Assembly (NCBI GenBank): GCA_964020155.1 | Contig: OZ026549.1 | Span: 303,633 to 367,632 of the forward strand | Direction of reading: 5' to 3' | Origin: Chondrilla cf. caribensis | Lineage: Eukaryota; Porifera; Demospongiae; Chondrillida; Chondrillidae | DNA: 64,000 bases | Notes under the pieces: generated by a model | Seen by the model: the letters and a program-made list of their open reading frames with translations, nothing else | The model's database searches: none | Told to the model about the DNA's origin: nothing | Position numbers and translations under genes: made by a program | Shown: positions 12,465 through 22,400 of the stretch, one piece after another | Layout of the letters: every line of letters starts with the position of its first letter | Numbering within the stretch: position 1 is the stretch's first letter

Positions 12465-14791
12465 TGTGTTTGTGTGTGTGTGTTGTGTGTGCATGTGTGT
12501 GTGCGTGTGTGTGTGCGTGTGGTGCGTGCGTGTGGTGTGTGTGTGTGTGTGATGTGTGCGGTGTGTGTGTGTGTGTGTGTGTGCAGGTGATTACTACTCA
12601 CAGCATGCTTCAGAGTAGCCAGCTCATAGAGTATGCAGCCCAGAGCCCAAATGTCGCTGAGGAAAGATGTACACACACACATTATACACAATCTAACTCA
12701 ATACATTCTATACAAGAATATATACTGTATGTACGTACAGTATACAGTCTACCAAATCACACAATCATTGTATCCACACACTATATATACATACACATAC
12801 ATATAATTATGTACATATCACAGGTGCATGGTGTCTACTGAATATATACGTACTATGTATAGTGTACACGATATACATACATTCAATGCATCCAATACAC
12901 ATCCAGTGCCTATAGTACTCTCATACAAACATACGGTACTGTAGGTATGTATCTCAAGTGAGCACACACAGACCCCTCACCTCTTGTTGTTGTACGGCCT
13001 GTTCTCACAGATCTCAGGTGAGAGGTAGTACGGAGTGCCGATACATGTTCTGGCCAATTCAACAGTGTTCTTCAGAACCCGAGCTATGCCAAAGTCTCCC
13101 AGTTTGATAATCCCAGACTTGGTCAAGAAGATATTCTAAGGACAACATCAAGACGTGTACGTACAGTGAGAGAGAGTACATGAGCACTAATGCACCACCA
13201 CCACCCACCCGGACACATACACACCCTCACACTCATACTTACACACCCTCACAATCATACTGCTGCACACTCACATACCCTCCACACATACCCACCCCCA
13301 CTCACCCACCCCACAATCACCCACACTCACACCACCCACCCCATAATCACCCACACTCACACCACCCACCCCACACTGGCACATACTCACTTGTGACTTG
13401 ATGTCCCTATGGAGTATCTTCCTGTCATGGACGTGTTTCACTGCCAAACATATCTGAACAAACCAATCCATTATCTGCAGCAGTACCAGAAGGAACCCAC
13501 TCAGCAGTGCAGGAGTTGTGTACAAGAGACTGCAAGCAGTCGCGTACACGAGCAAGAAATCTGTGTTTCAACAAACCTGGTCTTCAGTGAAGAGCTTTCC
13601 CCGCTGGTCATTGATTCTCTTGTACAGATCTCCTCCATCGCAATAGTCCATTACGATGTACAAGTTCCCTACCTCTGGAGAGAACAAGGTGCATCACTGG
13701 ATGTACACACCTGTGCACTAACACCACACAACCACTGAATGCCAACATGTAAACACACACGCACACACACACACACACACACAATCTGTCACCTATGTAG
13801 GTATGCATGCACACCCACCCATGCACACACCCACACCTACACACCCATCCACATCCATACTTGTACCCAACCACACCCACATCCACATTCATAACACACG
13901 CAGACCCACTGTCACCCCCACACACAGTACACCAGCAGTACAGGTTCAACAGAACACCTATTGCAGTTCAATACTGTGTAGTGTGTGGACTGAGAGCAGA
14001 AATCTACCTTCGAAAGATTCACTGTAACTGACAATGTTGGGATGTTTCATTTGAGAGAGAACAGCAACTTCCTTTCGTGATTCATCTCTTTCCTTCTTCT
14101 TCATCTACAAAGGAGAGGGAACCATCTTATTGCAGTGGACCTGTGTGCCGATATGCAACAACAAGCATGGTGTTGTACACAAAGGAGGTTTTCATGTCTC
14201 TGCAGAGATTTGGGACAACCCAGGAGACCAGCCTACAACCGGAGGAGAGTGATGTCTACATCATTACTGATGATGTCCGGAGCAACACAAGGCTGGGCCT
14301 CCTTCGTATCTCCTACAAACTCTCTCCGAGCAAGTTACGTAAGAGGATCTGGTCCTGCCTACACTAGACACAGACGTGGTGAATACTGCATACGGTGGTT
14401 GCCTGGAGCTTGGCTCAATGGAACAGGACACGAGTCCACTGAACAGACAGCAAGGTCACCGAAGAAGGGGGCGTTTACTGAACCGTCCTCTAGATCCGAT
14501 AGATGATAGTTCTACCATGTACCATCCGTCCGGCGTACAAGACGCATAGTCAAACCTGTTCACTGGGATGACCTACAGCTAGTTCGACACACCTCAAGAC
14601 CGTACTCCATACCAGCGCTAGTCTTGAGAGGTAAGAGTATGTGGGCGGAAGTGGAGGGAATGCAGGACACTCACTTTGGATATATTAATTTCCTTAACGA
14701 CCATCATTTCCCCCGTACTCTTCTTCTTCACGAGGAGAGCCTTTCCGAATGACCCTTCCCCGATTTTCCTGATCCTTTCAAACTTGTCCAT
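3205..14791 (-). CDS. NEK1: NIMA-related protein kinase NEK1 orthologue, 24 exons, 1288 aa
   Basis: Exons (- strand): 14791-14675, 14104-14008, 13674-13577, 13474-13391, 13135-12981, 12656-12602, 12317-12193, 11576-11371, 11107-11017, 10821-10755, 10356-10279, 9883-9731, 9182-9042, 8709-8491, 7739-7518, 7111-7024, 6756-6667, 6387-5403, 5091-5007, 4822-4737, 4652-4459, 4392-4288, 3883-3750, 3396-3205. All junction phases agree and the total is 1288 codons plus stop, close to vertebrate NEK1 (about 1260-1290). Kinase domain about residues 4-258: glycine loop GEGSFG (11-16), Lys33, HRD with Asp128, DFG at 146, activation loop [11 protein letters not shown]. Then a basic coiled-coil region ([17 protein letters not shown], short polyQ), an acidic middle, LRTCSLPDL, and the conserved C-terminal tail ending [12 protein letters not shown], all diagnostic of NEK1 and not other NEKs. 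NEK1 acts at centrosome/cilium base and in DNA-damage signalling (family knowledge). The intron 7112-7517 has a GC donor. Confidence 0.93.
3521..3740. repeat. 40 bp minisatellite in NEK1 intron
   Basis: About five copies of a 40 bp unit containing ggtcctcaaacggacacacc, within the last NEK1 intron (3397-3749). The copy number is irregular and one copy is shortened. Confidence 0.9.
3909..4216. repeat. 47 bp minisatellite in NEK1 intron
   Basis: Six to seven copies of a 47 bp unit containing gtgagctacagtacagtaca, in the NEK1 intron 3884-4287. Confidence 0.9.
4873..4976. repeat. (AC)n microsatellite in NEK1 intron
   Basis: About 100 bp of CA dinucleotides with a few AGAC and ATAC interruptions, between NEK1 exons at 4822 and 5007. 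Confidence 0.95.
5140..5345. repeat. Degenerate ~36 bp minisatellite in NEK1 intron
   Basis: Repeats built from ctgtacacactgtacactcc and cataccc blocks, drifting in length, immediately upstream (in + coordinates) of the long NEK1 exon 5403-6387. Confidence 0.8.
6779..6993. repeat. (GT)n microsatellite in NEK1 intron
   Basis: Two long GT blocks separated by GCATGTGCGTGC-type interruptions, itself an imperfect duplication, in the intron 6757-7023. Confidence 0.95.
7173..7488. repeat. 20 bp minisatellite in NEK1 intron, ~16 copies
   Basis: Tandem 20 bp unit catccactgaacatggccaa with small variants (aca/gta, catgg/cacgg), in the NEK1 intron with the GC donor (7112-7517). No unique spacers, so not a CRISPR. 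Confidence 0.95.
7750..8350. repeat. 29 bp minisatellite in NEK1 intron, ~20 copies
   Basis: About 600 bp of a 29 bp unit (gggagcagtgtacagggtag plus cttaggaca), with variants cttaag and aggctag. It occupies most of the intron 7740-8490. Confidence 0.97.
9187..9485. repeat. 20/23 bp minisatellite in NEK1 intron
   Basis: Alternating 23 bp (gcatgacacgcccattgaat) and 20 bp (ggacatgcccattgaatgaa) units, starting only 4 bp upstream of the exon that begins at 9182, so the array abuts the splice acceptor. Confidence 0.93.
10080..10255. repeat. Irregular ~26 bp tandem repeat in NEK1 intron
   Basis: Repeats of catgcacatgtagacgtaca of uneven spacing, in the NEK1 intron 9884-10278. Confidence 0.8.
10446..10715. 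repeat. 27 bp minisatellite in NEK1 intron, 10 copies
   Basis: Unit cacatcttacagtgaataca plus gtacaca, repeated every 27 bp with gtgaat/gcgaat variants, in the intron 10357-10754. Confidence 0.95.
12361..12586. repeat. (GT)n microsatellite in NEK1 intron
   Basis: GT-rich tract with GTGGT and GTTTG interruptions ending 16 bp from the exon that ends at 12602 on the - strand. Confidence 0.95.
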
Positions 14792-15126
14792 TCGTCCTTG
14801 CTATCGACTAAAGAGGGCATATAATTACAACATCAATCAAATTGACAAAAATGCCAGACAGACAAGTTGCACAAGAACGCAAAAGGGAACACAACAGAGA
14901 AATCTCACTCACGGGTTCAAAACAGCACAGGAAGACATTTTGAAGTGAAGGGAAAAGGAGAATTTGGCGGGAAGCAGCGATTGCTGCTGGAGCACAGGTT
15001 AATGATATTCATAGACTGTCCCGAATTCAAACCATGAATATGATTACCCAACCGACCAACATGGAGGTCGGCCAAGAAGTATAGGATCCATTATTCCTTG
15101 TTATGTCTCTTTCAAAGTCGAACAAT
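14792..15126. promoter_or_regulatory. Shared upstream region of divergent NEK1 and DCUN1D4/5
   Basis: 335 bp lie between the NEK1 ATG (- strand, 14791) and the DCUN1D ATG (+ strand, 15127). The tract contains no repeat and must hold both 5' UTRs and promoters, so a bidirectional promoter is inferred from the geometry. Confidence 0.6.
14963..14973 (+). promoter_or_regulatory. E2F-like site TTTGGCGGGAA
   Basis: The sequence TTTGGCGGGAA matches the known E2F/DP consensus (TTTSSCGC-type, TTTGGCGGGAA). It sits centrally in the NEK1/DCUN1D divergent promoter. The match is visible; use in vivo is inference. Confidence 0.4.
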
Positions 15127-15643
15127 ATGAAGCGTCACGTCCTCGAAGACATAGAATGGACATCCGAAAGGAAGAAGAAAAGGAAAGAATCGACGAGGTA
15201 CTCGAATGGGCAGTATTAACTGGAAAAATGCTCCAAATATAACTGTTTACCATCCAGTTTGCCCTAGCTTGTCTCCGTCCCATTGTTTCCAGACATACTC
15301 CGATCCTCTGAGGACAGGAGTATCCGGTTACTACATATGAAACGGGAAACTAATTCTTGTCTAGACACACCTTATCATGTCTTTTCCCGTAATTGTTAAC
15401 AAGAGCGTCCATTATTCTCAAACGGAGGCTCATAGCTCATTCTTGTTTCTTTTTCCATGCTACTTAGCTCGAGGAAAATGACTTCCCAGAATAGTCGTTC
15501 TTCGTCGAACAAAGAAAAGAGTTTCTCCAAGCACAAGTGCATGAATTGGTTCGGCGAATACACGTCTGGAAATACAGAAGACAAAGTCATTGGACCAGAA
15601 GGGATCGAGCGGTTTTGTAACGATTTGGGAGTTCAGCCTGAAG

Positions 15644-15694
<51 letters not shown>

Positions 15695-17922
15695 CACATG
15701 TGCTTGTATGAGTGTCCACATGTGTGTTATTGCATCTGTGTGAATGCACACAATTAAACTCGTCCATGACATAGTACGCACTCCACCGACATGATTCTGC
15801 TTTATTCTTCATGTCTGGTCCTGTCTGTCCTACACAGAGTGTGATGCTGGTCCTGTCGTGGACAATGGAGGCCAACCGGATGGGGTATTTCACACAAATG
15901 GAGTGGTTCACTGGAATGGAGAAACTGGGGTATGATTAAGAGCCCCCGGGCTGCTACTGACCCGTATCATCAGCTTATTAGGCAGTGTGTAGCTTCACCT
16001 TCATTGTGGGTTGATATGATCAAAGTAGACCTCATAGCAAAGTAGCAGCTTGAAATGTCCTGTAGTTTAGAGCCCGTGGGCTACTATTGTGTCCTCAGCT
16101 ACCACTGTACTATACATGTGTGTTCCTATTGTTGAAGTGCTAATGGTTGTGAGTATGCAGTGATTTAGTGGTTGTGAGTCCCCCCCCGTTGTCGACTGGC
16201 ATTATCTGTATCGTGTATATGGCATCTGTTTGTGTAGTCCATAACATGAGCCTTTCATCTCTCACATAAGGTGTGATAATATGGAGAAGTTAAAGTCTAA
16301 ACTGAGTCACTTACGATCTCAGCTTCAACACCCACAATCGTTCAGGGAAATATTCAGATTTTCATTCGATTTTGCAAGAGTGAGTAACCATGTTGGTAAA
16401 GCACACACAGTGGTATAAGCATACAGTGGTATAAGCACACAGTGGTAGAAGCACACAGTGGTAGAAGCACACAGTGGTATAAGCACACAGTGGTAGAAGC
16501 ACACAGTGGTATAAGCACACAGTGGTATAAGCACACAGTGGTAGAAGCACACAGTGGTATAAGCACACAGTGGTATAAGCACACAGTGGTATAAGCACAC
16601 AGTGGTAGAAGCACACAGTGGTATAAGCACACAGTGGTATAAGCACACAGTGGTAGAAGCACACAGTGGTATAAGCACACAGTGGTAGAAGCATGCAGTG
16701 GTAGAAGCATACAGTGGTAGAAGCACACAGTGGTATAAGCATACAGTGGTATAAGCACACAGTGGTATAAGCACACAGTGGTATAAGCACACAGTGGTAT
16801 AAGCACACAGTGGTATAAGCACACAGTGGTAGAAGCACACAGTCGTAGGAGCACACAGTGGTAGAAGCACACAGTGGTAGAAGCACACAGTGGTAGAAGC
16901 ACACAGTGGTATAAGCAGGAAAGCATGGCAGAAGCATGTACAGTGCAACACAGCGATAGGGACACGCAATTAGTGTAGGCACACACCAGTTAGTTGATGT
17001 ATGCTGTTAATAAGAACACATCATGTACCTGTCAGCTTGAGTAGGCCCACCAGGTGTTCAGTGTGTGTGTATGTCGGTTGTTGTTGTAGATATTACTTTT
17101 TGTGTGTGTGTGCATGTGAACTTGTATGATACACCTGTGACTCAGTGTGTTATGTACATAGCACATGATAGCGTGTATACATGTGTGTGAAGGGAAATCG
17201 TGCAATCCAGAAGATTTTTTCTCCTGAACACAAATTCCACATCCAATTTTCATTCTGAAAATAGGAGTTGGATTGGAACAGAATGCAAATTATTCTGGAA
17301 ATTCACCTTGATCCATGCTGTAATTTCTATGGAGATTTACTCCCATTCTGTATCTGCAGGAGAATATGCGTTGAACATTTCTTTACATGATCATAATTGC
17401 TAAAATTAATGTGTGTTGAGCACACCACATTTATATACACACAGTATATGTATGGTTGACTGTATTGTCGGGTTGACTGTGTTGTTGGGTTGATCTGTGT
17501 TGTTGGGTTGATCTGTGTTGTTGGGTTGACTGTGTTGTTGGGTTGACTGTGTTGTTGGGTTGACTGTGTTGTTGGGTTGACTGTGTTGTTGGGTTGACTG
17601 TGTTGTTGGGTTGACCTGTACACCACAGGAGGAGGACCATAGGTCGTTGGAGCTGGACACCTCCAAAGCGCTGTTGTCTATACTGCTCGGTGAGAAGTGG
17701 AAACTGCTCGGATCATTCCTCATCTATCTGGACCACCAGAAGCAATATCGTGTCATCAACAAGGACCAGTGGTACAACATCCACGAGTTCAGTCACACCA
17801 TCAAGCAGGACTTAAGTAACTACGACCCTAATGGAGCTTGGCCTGTCATCTTGGATGAGTTTGTAGAGTGGATGGAAGAACAGAACCAATCTGATCAACA
17901 CAATCATGTTGATAATAATTGA
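15127..17922 (+). CDS. DCUN1D4/DCUN1D5: DCN1-like cullin-neddylation co-E3 (DCUN1D4/5 type), 5 exons, 247 aa
   Basis: Exons 15127-15197, 15468-15645, 15838-15929, 16271-16379, 17629-17922; phases agree and give 247 aa, near the 237 aa of DCUN1D5. The N-terminus has a basic, nuclear-type stretch (ERKKKRKE). The PONY domain covers most of the rest: CMNWFGEY...VIGPEGIERFC, MLVLSWTMEANRMGYFT, then FRFSFDFA, EDHRSLELDTSKALLSILLG, YRVINKDQWYN, DLSNYDPNGAWPVILDEFVE. The last acidic/hydrophobic stretch is the cullin-binding (DAD) patch in the family. The protein stimulates NEDD8 transfer from UBE2M/UBE2F to cullins (family knowledge). The VINKDQW form and length favour DCUN1D4/5 over DCUN1D1-3; the two vertebrate paralogues cannot be separated here. 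A broken copy of the last exon lies at 55612. Confidence 0.93.
15646..15692. repeat. (GT)n starting at DCUN1D exon 2 donor
   Basis: The donor GT of exon 2 is itself the first unit of a GT run of about 47 bp, so the exact splice point is ambiguous by sequence alone; codon phase fixes it at 15645. Confidence 0.85.
16401..16918. repeat. 18 bp minisatellite in DCUN1D intron, ~28 copies
   Basis: Unit cacacagtggtagaagca (variant tggtataagca). Because 18 is a multiple of three, three long open frames appear on the - strand; none is a gene. Confidence 0.97.
17455..17616. repeat. 17/18 bp minisatellite in DCUN1D intron
   Basis: Tandem gttgttgggttgactgt units, with two 18 bp ttgatctg variants, running up to 13 bp before the acceptor of the last DCUN1D exon. 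One unit is retained beside the pseudo-exon at 55590. Confidence 0.93.
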
Positions 17923-19246
17923 GTTAGATTTATCTGTATATTATTATTATTATTATTTATTGTTGTCATTGTCTTGTTTATGTGATCATGAAGCAATTAC
18001 ATGTAATTTACGTTACATTGCATGATTACTGGACAGGTTTTAATTATAATCTTGGCAGCTAGAGATCTATGAGAGTTTGAAACAGATATTACATCTGTAT
18101 CATCTACATACAGTATAGGTCCCTGACCTGATCTGTTACAGGAATTAAGTTAAGAATACATTTTCACATGGTGACCAGTTGCAGAGAAGGAATTTTGAAA
18201 TGCGTCACCATACCATATTATCTTTAGTCCCCATGCAGTCACAATGGCCTCCATTTGACACATATATTACCATCCACACTCATGCATGTACACCTTTGTG
18301 TGGGATGTACGGACCTCGTTGTGACCAGTGGGTTATTTCTGATCACTAGTCACCCTAGTCCTAGTGACCACAGTCTCCCTAGTGCCCATATGAGACACAG
18401 TAACAATACTCGTGGATTGAAACCCTGGGCTCTGGAGGTGCTACAGGGGTTGTGGTGAGCAGCAATGGGAGCTAGGTTGCTGCATGGTCACCATGGCCTC
18501 CCAGTTTCCATATAACATTATATAACACCTATATTGTACACAGTTGCACACTGGTCACCATCATGCTACAGTGCCTCAGAGGAGTGTAGATGCATTGATA
18601 TTTGTGCTCTGATGTGTCAAGTAAAACTACATGAAGGGCCCCTGGTGAACAGTGATCACATTTGCAATTACCTCACTGGTCACCATGTCGGGGTCTGTAG
18701 CACAGGACGAGCAATGGTGACCAGTGAGGTAATGCGAAATTACCTGGCTGGTCACTGTGAGGCCTGTACCACCTCTGTACGATGACACTAAACAGGACAT
18801 GGTGACCAACGATAAATTAAACATTGTCTGTTATCAAAAGATCTGTAGTGAATCAAGGTAGTGACACACACTGCACTAACCCCAGAAGAGACCAGAGTCT
18901 CAAGATCATCACGTGTGGTGCACATTTATGGCTTCAAAACACCGTTCTATTTTTATTCCTACACAAACTAATTGGCAGCCAGTTCAGTGCAGTAAACAGG
19001 TTTAGTAAGAGCAACATGGTATAGACTGTGATGGAATCATCAAAACACTGAGATAGAAACCTTACAACTTCACCTTACGTTAGTAGAGTAGAGTGAAACC
19101 ACAGGTTAGTATACCACCCAAATACCCAACACCTGGTGATTGAGACACTTTCTATGTACTCCAGTACATATATATTATGTAGGTACACTGGTTATAGAGT
19201 TCTGTTTCCGTACAGACAGTACTGATACTAGCAGTGATAGAGTGAG
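17923..19246. other. Intergenic region, type A upstream unit of receptor gene 1
   Basis: DCUN1D 3' flank followed by sequence (about 18060-18500) that recurs at 55840-56260 and 62640-63000, then GGTGACC/GGTCACC hairpin repeats (18460-18800) and a conserved proximal segment (18800-19246) that recurs before genes 2 and 7. No gene is seen. Confidence 0.7.
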
Positions 19247-19352
19247 ATGAGGAGTTTACCTCTAGTCTGTAGTGTCCTACTGGTGTGTGGAGTGTTCACC
19301 ACTAATGGAGAATCAGGTGAGGAACAGATGTAGTGTGTGTGTGTGTGTGTGT

Positions 19353-19390
<38 letters not shown>

Positions 19391-19443
19391 GTGTGTGTGT
19401 GTGCGTGTGTGTGTGTGCGTGCGTGCGTGCATGTGTGTGTGTG

Positions 19444-19495
<52 letters not shown>

Positions 19496-22400
19496 ATAGG
19501 ATAGACAATCATAGACTGTGAGGTGTGGTAGAGTGGAAAGTGTGAGGAGATGACTGGTTGTGAGGGTGGAAGTATAGGATTATAAGTAAAAATATCACAA
19601 ACTATAATACCAGGTCCTGTAACATTCTTCAGAAATGTACACTCCTTCATACACTCACTCTCTCCTTCCACAGATCCTGATGTGGTGATTGATGGCTGTA
19701 CAGTCAGTTCAACCCTCAACTCTACAGCTACTCTACCACTAGGAACAACTGTTATTCTAGTTTGTAGAATCAGTGGAATACCACATGGACTACAGACTAA
19801 CTATCACTGGACATGTCCAAATGGACAGTGTCAACAAACAGGATATGATGGGAGAAAGATCAACAACAATATTATAGCCATCAACATAACCTCTACAAGT
19901 GATGGAGGGACATACACCTGTAATGTCACTGCTGGAGGAAGGGAAGCTAGTCAACAGTTTCAACTGAATGTTAATGGTCAGTGTTTGCAAGTGCATATTA
20001 CTAGTACAGTGTGTACATACCCATGGTGATATACTGGTCTACTTCATACTGTGTACTTTAGGTGGTCAAGTTGTTCACAGTTATGGAAGACTGATATTCC
20101 ATGAGAGAGTCATCACTGACAAACAACAACTACAACCACCAAACAATGCTAGTGGAGATGGGAGGATTGAGTGTAGAGTGAGCAGTGGAGAGGCTGGGTT
20201 CAATTATCGTGGACGCACTATAGCAGGTGACACTAGTGGAGATATTCATCAGATCAGAACTCGATCTACTGCTACTTTAGTCATAAGAGATAGAGCTTTC
20301 AACAATTTTGTGAATTTTGAAGGAAATTGTGCTGGTATCTACCACTACCTGTTCCTATCTAATGGTGAGTAGTGGGTGGAGTTAGGGTTGAGGTGCTGGC
20401 AGACTGTATGCCATATTTGAGATAAACAGTGATCACCAAATCACTGCAGTATGCACTGTACTCCTATACATTACAGAAACATCACACTGCTATATCTTTA
20501 TCACTTATAGGTACCCTCCCTGATGTGTCTATAACTGGTACAACCAGTACTGATACCAGTATCAAGGTGTGGATTGGTGGTATTGAGAGGGTTATCATTG
20601 GATATCACAGACTGGACCTTGGAGTACCAGTAGTAGGAGAGTATTGGAATAATGGCGAGGGATCATCAAGACCATTCTCCTCACTAGTACCTGGTGCTAA
20701 GTACAGGATCACAGCATGGGGACTTGGTGGAAGTGATGATAGAAGAAGGAGTCGGTCACCAGCTGTGAGGGAGGTTACTACAATGGAACAATGTGAGTTG
20801 ATGCAATGGTCAGTTAATTGCTCACATAAGCAGTGTGCACACATCACTAATCAGTGGATAAATGCCTATAGCATCTCATACATGTACATCCTCCACAGAT
20901 CCATCTCCTCCAAGACACCTCACTATAACTAGAGTGTTTGATGATGGGATTGAACTAAACTGGATACCACCTAGAGAACCTAATGGAGACATACGACATT
21001 ACATCATCAAATACACTACACAAAATGGAACACAACAAGAGATCAACACTACAAACAACACCAACTACTACAACTTAACAGGACTAGAGAGAGGACAGAC
21101 CTACAACAACATCAGAGTGGTAGCTGTCAACTCAGCTGGAGGTGGGGGAGGTAGCCAACCTAAAACAAGTTATGTACATAACTCAACAGTGGAGAGTACA
21201 AGTGAGTTAGAGGACACGATTGTGAGGGTGAGAGGAGGGCTGGTTGTGAGGGTAAAGGTTGGATTATAAGTAAACATATCACAAAATATAATACCAGGTC
21301 CTGTAACATTCTACAGAAATGTACACCCCTTCATACACCTTCTCTCCCTCCACAGTTCCTACTACTCATAATGTGGTGATTGATGGATACACAGTCAATT
21401 CAACCATCAACTCTACAGCTACTCTACCACTAGGAACAACTCTTATTCTAGTTTGTAGACTCAGTGGAATACCACATGGACTACAGACTAACTATCACTG
21501 GACATGTCCAAATGAACCGTGTCAACAAACAGGATATGATGGGAGAAAGATCAACAACAATATTATAGCCATCAACATAACCTCTACAAGTGATGGAGGG
21601 ACATACACCTGTACTGTCACTGCTGGAGGAAGGGAAGCTAGTCCACAGTTTCAACTGAATGTTACTGGTCAGTGTTTGCAAGTGCATATTACTAGTACAG
21701 TGTGCCCATGGTGATACACTGGTCTACTTCATACTGTGTACTTTAGGTGGTCAAGTTGTTCACAGTTATGGGAGACTGATACTCAATGCGAGAGTCATCA
21801 CTGACAAACAACAACTACAACCACCAAACAATGCTAGTGGAGATGGGAGGATTGAGTGTAGAGTGAGCAGTGGAGGGGCTAGGTTTACATATCATGGACG
21901 CACTGTACCAACTAACACTAGTGGAGATGTTCATCAGATCATAAGTGGATCTACTGCTACTTTAGTCATAAGAGATAGAGTTTTCAACAAATTTGTGGAT
22001 ATTGAAGGGACTTGTGCTGGTATCTACCACTACCTGTTCCTATCCAATGGTAAGTAGTGGGAGGAGTTAGGGTCGAGGTGCTGGCAGACTGTATGTAATA
22101 TCTGAGTTAAACAGTGATCACCCAATCACCGCAGTATGCACTGTACTATAAATTACAGAAACATCACAGTAGATGTCAAACTTCACACTTAGTCTATAAT
22201 TCTTTATCACTGATAGGTACCCTCCCTGATGTGTCTATAACTGGTACAACCAGTACTGATACCAGTATCAAGGTGAACATTGGTACTGGTAGGGTTATCA
22301 TTGGATATCACAGACTGGACCTTGGAGTATCAGTAGGAGGAGAGTATGAGAATAATCGTGAGCTATCATCAAGAACATTCTCCTCGCTAGTACCTGGTGC

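Noticed and set aside
14077..14506. Plus-strand frames of about 100-120 codons opposite NEK1 intron 1
   Set aside because: Overlap NEK1 exon 2 in antisense and show no domain or repeated conservation.
16325..16986. Three overlapping long minus-strand open frames of Tyr/Cys/Leu repeats
   Set aside because: They are three readings of one 18 bp intronic minisatellite; no start context, no domain, and the host intron of DCUN1D is well defined.
19790..19996. 68-codon minus-strand frame opposite every Ig exon (recurs nine times)
   Set aside because: Exact antisense shadow of the conserved Ig exon; conservation is explained by the sense strand.
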